Below are positions 39,830-46,435 of a DNA stretch of 46,435 nt, piece after piece (position 1 is the stretch's first letter; each line of letters opens with the position of its first letter). The translations under genes and the position numbers were made by a program. Where the stretch lies: NCBI GenBank assembly GCA_002440085.1, contig DJRM01000047.1, positions 1 through 46,435 on the forward strand, in the 5' to 3' direction. This DNA is from Bacteroidales bacterium UBA6360 (GTDB lineage: Bacteria > Bacteroidota > Bacteroidia > Bacteroidales > UBA932). Below the pieces are notes generated by a model, which searched no databases, was not told the DNA's origin, and saw nothing but the letters and a program-made list of their open reading frames with translations.

Positions 39830-39838
39830 AAAAGGCGG
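39830..39838 (+). repeat. Intercistronic motif AAAAGGCGG, copy 3
   Basis: AAAAGGCGG, preceded by GGCGCCT (forming a short CGCCT/AGGCG hairpin) and followed by TCTGCTTCGTTGCATGCG, 15 nt after the DUF3604 stop. Confidence 0.5.
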
Positions 39839-40004
39839 TCTGCTTCGTTGCATGCGAATTTCAAATCCTCACAACCATAAGGTTGCTCCGGTGTTGAAAT
39901 CCACAGTGCGCCTTGCATCCCTCCTTTTATGCATCCCCGCCTTCTCAGCTGTTATTCAAGCTGTTTTCTTTGCGAATGAGTTGATTTTGAAGATTTTGCT
40001 GAAA

Positions 40005-41465
40005 ATGGATAAGAGATTTTTGATGATGTCGCTTGGGGCGACTTTGATGCCGGCTACGGCGTTTGCCTCGTCGGAGGCAGGGGATGCCGGGGCTGATGGA
40101 ATGGCCGAGGCGCAGGGGACGCGGAAAAGGCCGAATGTGATTTTGATTATGACCGACCAGCAGTGGGCCGGGGCGATGAGTTGTGCCGGGAATGCCGATC
40201 TTAAGACTCCGAACATGGACCGGTTGGCGAGCAGGGGAGTGCGCTTCGAGAATGCCTATTGCTCAATGCCTCTCAGCGGTCCGTCGAGGGCGGCGATGTT
40301 CACCGGGTATATGCCCTCGCAGACCGGGATGGACATTAATGAAAAGCCGCTTGTGGATTCTCTGCGGCACAACACTCTCGGGCAGCTGGTCGCCGACGCC
40401 GGCTATGACTGTGTGTATGCCGGGAAATGGCATGTCAACACAATCAGCATTCCGGACGGTGAGTTCGGTTTCAGGAACATCCATGACAACGGAGACCCCG
40501 GTGTCGCGGAGGCTTGTGTGGACTACATTGAAAGCCGTATAAGCACCCTCTCCAAGTCCGGACGTGGAAGCCGCCGCGATGGCTCCGGTCAAGATTCGGA
40601 CAAGCCGTTCTTTATGGTCGCCTCATTCGTGAACCCTCACAACATCTGCGAGTTCGCCCGCGGTCAGAAGACCCCGCTTGTGCCGACTCCGAAGGCCGCG
40701 GTCGCGGACTGCCCGAACCTGCCGGCTAATTTTGAGAAGGCCCCCTACGACGCGAGCATACTCAGCTACGAGCAGAGCCGCGACTACGCCCTCTATCCCT
40801 CGGTCGACTTCACACCCGATGACTGGCGCCTCTACCGCAATGCCTACTTCCGTCTGATTGAGGCCGTTGACGCTGAAATCGGAAAGATTGTGGACGAGAT
40901 AGACCTACGTGACCTCTGGGACAACACCGTGGTGATGTTCACCTCAGACCACGGAGACGGTGCCGGCGCGCATCATTGGAATCAGAAGACGGCTCTTTAC
41001 GAGGAGGTTGCCAATGTTCCTCTGATTGTCTGTCTCCCCGGCGGCAAGAACGCGGGCAAGACGACGGCAGGGCTCGTAAACAACGGAATAGACATGATGC
41101 CAACCATCTGCGAGTGGACAGGAGCCAAGGTTCCCGCGCATCGTCCCGGCCGCAGTTTCGCCTCCGTCTCCGCTCTCAAGGACGACGGCCCGGATTTCAT
41201 CATCACGGAGACCAACTTCAAGCAGACCTCCGGCACTTTCGGCTGGATGGTCCGCACAGCCCGCTACAAATACGTCCTCTATGACAAGGGCCGCCACCGC
41301 GAACAGCTCTACGACATGACCGCCGACCGTCTCGAAATGGTCAACCTTGCCGTCGAGTCCGCCTATGCTCCCGTCCTTGAACAGATGCGCACCGCTCTCC
41401 GCCGCTGGCTCGAAGCCACTCCCGGCCCAGAACGCCGCCGTCACCTCAAGGCCATCCCGGAGTAG
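40005..41465 (+). CDS. S1 sulfatase, second
   Basis: A 486-aa protein starting MDKRFLMMSL with a Sec signal cleaved near TAFA|S and no lipobox. The start is at 40005; the longer frame overlaps the DUF3604 gene in another frame and lacks a signal. Metal residues are in LIMTDQQW, and the activation motif is S91-G-P-S-R95 (serine type). The C-terminal motif TSDHGDGAGAHHWNQKTALY completes the S1 signature. The sequence differs clearly from the first sulfatase, so it should remove another sulfate, such as the 2-O-sulfate of the uronate or an N-sulfate of glucosamine; the sequence alone does not decide. It is last in the plus-strand operon, convergent with heparinase II. The 157-nt gap to that gene shows nothing further. 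Confidence 0.88.
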   Translation: MDKRFLMMSLGATLMPATAFASSEAGDAGADGMAEAQGTRKRPNVILIMTDQQWAGAMSCAGNADLKTPNMDRLASRGVRFENAYCSMPLSGPSRAAMFTGYMPSQTGMDINEKPLVDSLRHNTLGQLVADAGYDCVYAGKWHVNTISIPDGEFGFRNIHDNGDPGVAEACVDYIESRISTLSKSGRGSRRDGSGQDSDKPFFMVASFVNPHNICEFARGQKTPLVPTPKAAVADCPNLPANFEKAPYDASILSYEQSRDYALYPSVDFTPDDWRLYRNAYFRLIEAVDAEIGKIVDEIDLRDLWDNTVVMFTSDHGDGAGAHHWNQKTALYEEVANVPLIVCLPGGKNAGKTTAGLVNNGIDMMPTICEWTGAKVPAHRPGRSFASVSALKDDGPDFIITETNFKQTSGTFGWMVRTARYKYVLYDKGRHREQLYDMTADRLEMVNLAVESAYAPVLEQMRTALRRWLEATPGPERRRHLKAIPE

Positions 41466-41622
41466 TCCATTCCAGATTTTTTGTCCGGCAAACTATGCAG
41501 GCAATGAAGACGCATCAATACCATGGCAGTGAAGTCCCTTCAGAAGTTATAGAATCCTGGAACATACAGTCATGCCTGTGCCGGAGGGTGTGCTTCCGCG
41601 TTGTCCTGTGCGATGCTTCGGC

Positions 41623-44013
41623 CTATTTCTTCACGGTGTACTTGCCAGGGGCGGCGTCGAAATAGAGCGTGCCGGCATCTTCGGTGACCGCGAACCTGCC
41701 GAGAGGCTTGCCGTTTCGTTCAACAGTCCATTCTCCGGCGGTGAGGCCTGTTGCGAGAACCTTGAACTTCTTTGTCCTGTGCTTTTTCGTGGCTGACGAC
41801 GGGATCTCGAAGCTGTAGCCTTCGGCGCTCCTGCCGCAGTCGGCGCTGAAGACGACGGCGCGGTCGCCGACGATGGCTCCGACTGCTTGTGTCCCAATAG
41901 TACCACCGACATTGCCAGAGCCCTCACCATCAATCCTCGTTACAGGGAGGCCCTTCTTAACGATCTTGTCCGAAACCTGAATCACGTTGAGGAAGCGATC
42001 TTCCTTAGCCGCTGCTTTCGGACTTAGCTCCACTCTCCAGGCACCGCGCTCGTTGCACGGATCCGGTCTTGTCGTGGCTGCGTTTGGGAAGTTCTTTCCG
42101 AAGACCCAGAACTCCTTGCCCGGGCCTCCGACCTTTTCAATGCTAAGGTTTTCCGCGGACGGGAGCAGAACGTCGCAGCGGAGCCTGCCGGTGTCGCCGT
42201 CCTTAGTGCGGCAGACCGTGAAGTCAGTGCTTCCGAGCTGCGGCTCCTCAATGCTGTGGAGCAGCCAGAACTTTCTGAAAGAGGCATCAGACGACTTCAC
42301 GCGGTCGTAGATCACCATCGCTGTTGGAATGTCTTCGCTTTCGTCAGTGAGGTTGAGGAAAACGAAACTGCGCCTTGCGCTCTCCACCTTTTTGCTGTAT
42401 GCCTTCGTGATGTCTCCCTGAAGCAGAGTCCACTCCGGAGTCTGCGGGGAAGGCCCGAAACCGTGCGCGAGCACTTCTCCCACAGTGTATTCCTCGCTGA
42501 GCAGGTCGGCGAAGCTGCGGCATGTCTCCCAACGGTCTCCAGGCATTCTCTGGCCGCCGTCGTTCTCGGCAAACTCTGTCTTGTCGGCACCGCCGTAGTT
42601 CCAGCAGGCGAACTTCTCTGAAGGGTCGTAGACAAGGAGGGAGTTGTGCGCGATTGTACGCTTGAAATAGTTCTTGTTGTGAGGGCTGTTGTAGCCGCCG
42701 GCCGAACCCTGGTAGGAACCGGAGTCGATGGCGAGCGGACCGCGGTAGTAAATCTGGAATGTTCCAGCGTCGAGGTGCTGGTGATTGCCGACGTAGTGCT
42801 CCGTAATCTTCATTTCGGCTATGGCGCTGTTCCCGTCCCATCCTGTCCTCGCGATCATCCATCCGAACGGCGTGCCGCTGTACCTTGAAAGCGGAAGACC
42901 CTCCGGCGACTTTCCCTTGAGATCAAAGTTTCTCCATAGCAGTTCAAGAATCAGCATGTGGGTCTCCACGCTCGGACGGCGCTCGTACTCATACATAAGC
43001 AGAGGGTCGTTCCAATAGCTTGCCGCGAGCATCGCCGGCATCGCGTAGGTCTGCGGAATTTCCCGCCTGCCCGGGTTCACGTCTCCCGACGGCAGCACCT
43101 GCCCGTCCGGACGGCGGCGGTAGATGTGGTCATAAAGTACATAACGCTGCTCCGGACTGTAGATTTCCCCCGCGCCCATCCTGTCGAAAATCCAGAGTGA
43201 GTTGAGGTCGTTCAGATAACGCACCGTGACATATCCTGTTCCCTGATGGTAGTTGTGTCCGGCATAGATGTAGTTGCGCACGGGTACATAATCTCGGAAA
43301 ATCATCTTCGCCACGATTTCGTACATTTCGGGATATTCGTCGTAAATCGCGATTCCGCAGGAAAGCATGTCCCTGAGTATCATCCACTCTGACCCGTGTC
43401 CCGCGACGCACTCCGTGTTCTTCGGCGGATAGTGGCACTCCATTGTCCCGGCGATGCGCACGAACTCACGGATATACTCCCGCTTCTGCCCTTCACTCAT
43501 TCTGTCGTAGCACCAGTCATAGACCATCGCCCCGACCATCAGCATCGAGCCGCTGGCCCTCGAAAGGTCGTTCTTCGTCCCGAAATTCGTCTTCTTGAGG
43601 GTGTCCAGCATCGCCGTTATTGCCCTGTCCGCGATGTGCGGGTCTCCTTCCGTGAGGTAGGCGAGCGCGTCGAGCTGAGACTGAGAGGTGACGCCCCTCA
43701 TCTGAGCATAGTAGCGGAAACCGTGATCCTTGACTTTGGCCTCTTCCTCCGCGGTTCTCGGCTTAGCCGCCTTGCGAAGCCTTTTAAGGATGGCCTTCCC
43801 CTCCGGCGTCTTTATCTTTTCATTGAGGGCAGGTATATCTCCTTCGCGCAGATAGAGTCTCGGATGTTCTTTCGGCGGCAGCGGAATCCTCACTCCGTCC
43901 ATTTCCGTCCATACGACTTCCTTTTCCTTTCGTTCCGTTTCTGTCTGCGCGGAGGCCGGAACAACAGCTGATGCGGCGAGAATTGCCGTCAGAAGAAACT
44001 TTGATATTGACAT
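41623..44013 (-). CDS. hepB-like: Heparinase II, PL21 family
   Basis: A 796-aa protein starting MSISKFLLT with a Sec signal cleaved after SASAQ-like residues near 23, probably periplasmic. It closely follows the Pedobacter heparinase II sequence as I remember it, including PLPPKEHPRLYLRE and WMIARTGWDG. His206 and Glu209 (GHGSEW), Tyr261 (HQGTGY) and the histidines in NHQHLDAG match the catalytic His202, Glu205, Tyr257 and His406. It cleaves both heparin and heparan sulfate by beta-elimination and is the strongest evidence for the locus substrate. ATG 44013 was chosen over the upstream frame because it gives a complete signal. It is divergent from kduD. Confidence 0.96.
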   Translation of the reverse strand: MSISKFLLTAILAASAVVPASAQTETERKEKEVVWTEMDGVRIPLPPKEHPRLYLREGDIPALNEKIKTPEGKAILKRLRKAAKPRTAEEEAKVKDHGFRYYAQMRGVTSQSQLDALAYLTEGDPHIADRAITAMLDTLKKTNFGTKNDLSRASGSMLMVGAMVYDWCYDRMSEGQKREYIREFVRIAGTMECHYPPKNTECVAGHGSEWMILRDMLSCGIAIYDEYPEMYEIVAKMIFRDYVPVRNYIYAGHNYHQGTGYVTVRYLNDLNSLWIFDRMGAGEIYSPEQRYVLYDHIYRRRPDGQVLPSGDVNPGRREIPQTYAMPAMLAASYWNDPLLMYEYERRPSVETHMLILELLWRNFDLKGKSPEGLPLSRYSGTPFGWMIARTGWDGNSAIAEMKITEHYVGNHQHLDAGTFQIYYRGPLAIDSGSYQGSAGGYNSPHNKNYFKRTIAHNSLLVYDPSEKFACWNYGGADKTEFAENDGGQRMPGDRWETCRSFADLLSEEYTVGEVLAHGFGPSPQTPEWTLLQGDITKAYSKKVESARRSFVFLNLTDESEDIPTAMVIYDRVKSSDASFRKFWLLHSIEEPQLGSTDFTVCRTKDGDTGRLRCDVLLPSAENLSIEKVGGPGKEFWVFGKNFPNAATTRPDPCNERGAWRVELSPKAAAKEDRFLNVIQVSDKIVKKGLPVTRIDGEGSGNVGGTIGTQAVGAIVGDRAVVFSADCGRSAEGYSFEIPSSATKKHRTKKFKVLATGLTAGEWTVERNGKPLGRFAVTEDAGTLYFDAAPGKYTVKK

Positions 44014-44055
44014 GATTCGTCTGATTTCCGTTGGTATATACGTGTTTATATAATA

Positions 44056-44063
44056 CAAATATA
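44056..44063 (-). promoter_or_regulatory. Minus-strand -7 promoter box (TATATTTG) of heparinase II
   Basis: CAAATATA on the plus strand reads TATATTTG on the minus strand, 42 nt before the start at 44013. Confidence 0.6.
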
Positions 44064-44127
44064 TCATATTCCCGTATTCTCTGCAAATTTTTCCCGTTAA
44101 CGTGCACGGAAATTCCGGAAATTTTCG

Positions 44128-44135
44128 TAATATTG
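44128..44135 (+). promoter_or_regulatory. Variant -7 promoter box (TAATATTG) of kduD
   Basis: One mismatch from TAnnTTTG, 27 nt before the kduD start. It is preceded by two copies of CGGAAATT spaced 9 nt (44107-44114 and 44116-44123), possible activator sites. The surrounding sequence matches that ahead of the EIIC gene. Confidence 0.45.
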
Positions 44136-44162
44136 CGGAAAAATATAAAACAATATATCATT

Positions 44163-44957
44163 ATGGTAAGTTTTTCACTCGAAGGAAAGGTTGCGCTCGT
44201 AACTGGCGCATCTTACGGAATCGGATTCGCGATTGCAACCGCATTCGCTGAGGCCGGGGCAAAGATTGCTTTCAACGACATCAAACAGGAACTTGTAGAC
44301 AAGGGCATCGCGTCCTACAAGGAACTCGGCATCGACGCCAAGGGCTATGTCTGCGACGTCACAAAGGAAGAGCAGGTTCAGGAACTCGTCAAGAAGGTAG
44401 AAAGTGACCTCGGACCGATCAATATCCTCGTGAACAACGCCGGCATCATCAAGCGCATCCCTATGTGCGAGATGAAGGCGGAGGAGTTCCGTCAGGTAAT
44501 CGACGTTGACCTCAACGCTCCGTTCATCGTGTCAAAGGCCGTCATCCCGTCCATGATTAAGCAGGGCGGCGGAAAGATCATCAACATCTGCTCCATGATG
44601 TCCGAACTCGGCCGTGAGACCGTTTCCGCATACGCCGCTGCCAAGGGCGGACTCAAGATGCTCACCCGCAACATCGCGTCCGAATACGGCGAGTACAACA
44701 TCCAGTGCAACGGCATCGGTCCGGGCTACATCGCAACCCCTCAAACCGCGCCTCTGCGCGAGCGTCAGGCCGACGGTTCAAGGCATCCGTTCGACGCGTT
44801 CATCGTTGCCAAGACTCCGGCTGCGCGTTGGGGCACGACCGATGACCTCAAGGGACCAGCCGTTTTCCTCGCCTCACCTGCGTCGGACTTTGTGAACGGA
44901 CATGTCCTCTATGTTGACGGTGGCATCCTCGCCTACATCGGAAAGCAGCCTAAATAG
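44163..44957 (+). CDS. kduD: 2-dehydro-3-deoxy-D-gluconate 5-dehydrogenase KduD
   Basis: A 264-aa short-chain dehydrogenase starting MVSFSLEGKVALVTG, with TGASYGIG for NAD(P) binding, NNAG, and the catalytic Ser144, Tyr157 and Lys161 (YAAAK). The C-terminal ARWGTTDDLKGPAVFLASP and YVDGGILAYIG are typical of KduD. It reduces 3-deoxy-D-glycero-2,5-hexodiulosonate, the KduI product, to 2-keto-3-deoxygluconate. It has no signal peptide, so it works in the cytoplasm, in contrast to the exported KduI here. It is 8 nt upstream of the DUF4861 gene and divergent from heparinase II. KDG kinase and aldolase must lie elsewhere. Confidence 0.95.
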   Translation: MVSFSLEGKVALVTGASYGIGFAIATAFAEAGAKIAFNDIKQELVDKGIASYKELGIDAKGYVCDVTKEEQVQELVKKVESDLGPINILVNNAGIIKRIPMCEMKAEEFRQVIDVDLNAPFIVSKAVIPSMIKQGGGKIINICSMMSELGRETVSAYAAAKGGLKMLTRNIASEYGEYNIQCNGIGPGYIATPQTAPLRERQADGSRHPFDAFIVAKTPAARWGTTDDLKGPAVFLASPASDFVNGHVLYVDGGILAYIGKQPK

Positions 44958-44965
44958 TTTCCCGA

Positions 44966-46084
44966 ATGAAACGTTTTTCAGTAATTCCGGTTCTGTCCTG
45001 CCTTCTCTGCGCCTGCGGAGTGCAGGACAGAACTGTTTCTGTGACCAATGAAACATTGGTTGACAGGCATGCGGAAACGGTCTCCGTGCCTTTGAGTGAA
45101 CTCGGGATTCGCGGGCTTTCTGCGGACAATGCTGTGGTGAAGGCCGCTGACGGCAAGCAGATTCCGTCGCAGGTCGTCACCGATGCCGACGGAAAGCTTT
45201 CGGTTATTTTCCAGGCGGACGTGAAGGCGGGAGCAAACATGGACTTTCTCGTCTCAACGGGCATCCACGAGGCTTACGACACTCTCGTGAACAGTCGCTA
45301 TGTTCCTGAAAGAAAGGACGATTACGAATATGAGAACAATCTTGTCCTCGGCCGTATCTATGGTCCCGCGCTTGAAGGACCGCGTACGTTCGGCCCGGAC
45401 ATATTCATAAAGAACACCCCCGAACTTGTGTTTGACAAATGGCTTGCCGGCAGGGACTTCCACCGCAACCACGGCGAAGGGATGGACTGCTACTTGGTAG
45501 GTAAGACTCTCGGCGGCGGTTCATGTGCCCCGCTCGCGGACGGACGGATTTTCGCCGGGGACAACTACGCGACACAGCGCCGTCTCTGCAATGGTCCTCT
45601 CCGTACAGCAGCCGAGTTCACCTGGCCCGAGTTTGACATCGACGGCTCGGCCGTGACCGTGAAGCGCAGTCTCTCGCTTGATGCCAACACGCGCTTGGTG
45701 CATTGGACGGCATCCTTCGACGCTGTCGGGAAAGACTCGCTCGACGTTGTCGTAGGCGCGGTTCTCCACGATGTTGTCTCAATAGTCTATGGCAATGACT
45801 ACATTTCCTTTACGGAACTCGCGTCCGACTCAAGGGAACTCGTGAACGATGACCTCATCAGCGTCGGCCTCGTCCTCTCCGACCGCTTCAGTGCCGAAGC
45901 CTGTGAGCTCGACGGCCATGCGGTGCTTAAGTTCCGTGTGAAATGCGGCGAGGCGGTGGACTACTGGACGGCGTCAGGCTGGAACAAGGGTGGCATTGAA
46001 AGCCTTGATGCGTGGGATGAGTATGTGAAAGAGCAGGCTTATGCCGTGAACAACCCTCTGACTGTCGCGGTTCTGAAAAAGTAG
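44966..46084 (+). CDS. DUF4861-family lipoprotein
   Basis: A 372-aa protein with lipobox Cys17 (LCACGVQDR). The body is beta-rich with EYENNLVLGRIYGPALEG, NHGEGMDCYLVGKTLGGGSC and KVFG-like strands; WTASFD and YWTASGWNKGG recur near the end. It matches what I know as DUF4861, a family found in uronate-rich glycan loci, sometimes next to GH88/GH105 enzymes, without an assigned reaction that I can name. It begins 8 nt after kduD, so the two are co-transcribed. With KduI also exported here, a role on the unsaturated uronate monomer outside the cytoplasm, such as ring opening, is possible but unproven. Confidence 0.8.
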   Translation: MKRFSVIPVLSCLLCACGVQDRTVSVTNETLVDRHAETVSVPLSELGIRGLSADNAVVKAADGKQIPSQVVTDADGKLSVIFQADVKAGANMDFLVSTGIHEAYDTLVNSRYVPERKDDYEYENNLVLGRIYGPALEGPRTFGPDIFIKNTPELVFDKWLAGRDFHRNHGEGMDCYLVGKTLGGGSCAPLADGRIFAGDNYATQRRLCNGPLRTAAEFTWPEFDIDGSAVTVKRSLSLDANTRLVHWTASFDAVGKDSLDVVVGAVLHDVVSIVYGNDYISFTELASDSRELVNDDLISVGLVLSDRFSAEACELDGHAVLKFRVKCGEAVDYWTASGWNKGGIESLDAWDEYVKEQAYAVNNPLTVAVLKK

Positions 46085-46166
46085 GCTCGGCCGCAGTTCA
46101 TAAAATGCTGCCTTGAATTTGCTGCAAAAAAGTGAAATTTTCTATTGGATATTAAGAAAACCTTTG

Positions 46167-46174
46167 TACCTTTG
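46167..46174 (+). promoter_or_regulatory. tRNA operon promoter (TTG / TACCTTTG)
   Basis: TACCTTTG matches the -7 consensus, and TTG at 46145-46147 lies 19 nt upstream, a complete Bacteroidota promoter. It is 25 nt before the first tRNA. Confidence 0.75.
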
Positions 46175-46199
46175 CAATCCCAAAATTTGGGGCAGACAT

Positions 46200-46270
46200 T
46201 GAGATATGGTGTAATGGTAGCACTACAGATTCTGGCTCTGTCAGTGAGGGTTCGAATCCTTCTATCTCAA
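46200..46270 (+). tRNA. tRNA-Gln (CTG anticodon)
   Basis: Acceptor TGAGATA pairs with TATCTCA; the T-arm is GAGGG-TTCGAAT-CCTTC; the anticodon stem ACAGA/TCTGT encloses the loop TTCTGGC, giving anticodon CTG. The CCA end is not encoded. Confidence 0.93.
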
Positions 46271-46300
46271 CAAAACGCCTTTCGGGGCACAAACAACGAT

Positions 46301-46374
46301 GGCGGGATAGCTCAGCTGGTTAGAGCGCATGATTCATAATCATGAGGTCCCCAGTTCAATCCTGGGTCCCGCTA
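46301..46374 (+). tRNA. tRNA-Met (CAT anticodon)
   Basis: Acceptor GGCGGGA pairs with TCCCGCT; the D-arm is GCTCAGCTGGTTAGAGC; the anticodon stem CATGA/TCATG encloses TTCATAA, giving anticodon CAT. A G-T first pair rather than an unpaired C1 argues for the elongator or an ile-type (lysidine) tRNA, not the initiator. The 30-nt spacer from tRNA-Gln suggests one transcript. Confidence 0.9.
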
Positions 46375-46383
46375 CAAACGATT

Positions 46384-46412
46384 AACTCTCTGAATTTTCA
46401 GAGAGTTTTTTT
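46384..46412 (+). terminator. Intrinsic terminator of the tRNA operon
   Basis: AACTCTCTGA and TCAGAGAGTT form a perfect 10-bp stem with a 4-nt loop, followed by a T7 run. Confidence 0.92.
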
Positions 46413-46435
46413 CTGGCGGGTTGGACATTTCGGGT

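Noticed and set aside
39675..40004. Upstream extension of the second sulfatase
   Set aside because: It overlaps the end of the DUF3604 gene and lacks a signal; ATG 40005 begins a complete signal peptide.
13655..46084. Alginate or pectin as the locus substrate, suggested by KduI, KduD, DUF4861 and GH88
   Set aside because: A clear heparinase II, three PL12 lyases and two sulfatases point to heparin/heparan sulfate; no pectate or alginate lyase is seen.
1..46435. Sigma-54 (-24/-12) promoters near rpoN or elsewhere
   Set aside because: TGGCAC-like sequences near 7725 and 30540 lack a TTGC at the required spacing.
1..46435. CRISPR arrays, transposases, integrases or phage genes
   Set aside because: None were seen; the short repeats at 17680-17797 are not regularly spaced and have no cas genes nearby.

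Overview
The window is from the chromosome of a Bacteroidota organism, almost certainly Bacteroidales. The evidence is a SusC/SusD pair, a hybrid two-component system with AraC output, fimbrillin-like and BspA-type lipoproteins, and repeated use of the Bacteroidota -7 promoter element TAnnTTTG. It is GC-moderate, with clearly AT-richer patches. I cannot name the genus from sequence alone.

Left part (1-11100) is mostly core and housekeeping. A LEA-type lipoprotein, a SPOR-like exported protein, sigma-54 (rpoN) and a membrane-anchored AraC-type regulator form one plus-strand run. They are followed by a 51-codon small gene with a fimbrillin-like/BspA-LRR lipoprotein, a 45-aa membrane peptide, a LysR regulator with a shortened AspT-type transporter, two small minus-strand genes and a DUF308/HdeD membrane protein. 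A 54-nt dispersed hairpin repeat occurs twice (125 and 10124).

The centre and right (11224-46084) is a large heparin/heparan-sulfate utilisation locus. It holds a lone EIIC of the galactitol PTS family, a KduI isomerase carrying a signal peptide, and a 1340-aa hybrid two-component sensor. An accessory AAA ATPase with its own repeat-rich promoter sits between the sensor and the rest. A minus-strand operon runs from about 32770 down to 19314: PL12 lyase, surface glycan-binding protein, SusC, SusD, long hairpin, small peptide gene, fimbrillin-like lipoprotein, second PL12 lyase. A divergent plus-strand operon (33060-41465) encodes a GH88 unsaturated glucuronyl hydrolase, a third PL12 lyase, a GlcNAc-6-sulfatase-like S1 sulfatase, a DUF3604/PHP-domain lipoprotein and a second S1 sulfatase. 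Then come a convergent PL21 heparinase II, and divergently KduD plus a DUF4861 lipoprotein.

Together, surface and periplasmic lyases cut the chain, SusCD imports oligosaccharides, sulfatases and GH88 release sugars, and KduI and KduD convert the unsaturated uronate. The unusual point is that KduI is predicted to be periplasmic while KduD is cytoplasmic, so an intermediate must cross the inner membrane; the orphan EIIC beside kduI is the obvious candidate carrier. KDG kinase, KDPG aldolase and the sulfatase-maturing enzyme are not in this window.

The right edge carries tRNA-Gln and tRNA-Met genes with their own promoter and terminator. The novel features I rate highest are the exported KduI with the orphan EIIC, the paired small-peptide/fimbrillin-like genes at two loci, the DUF3604 protein inside a heparin locus, the AAA ATPase with GCGCAGAAAA repeats over its promoter, and the tetraloop hairpin repeat.
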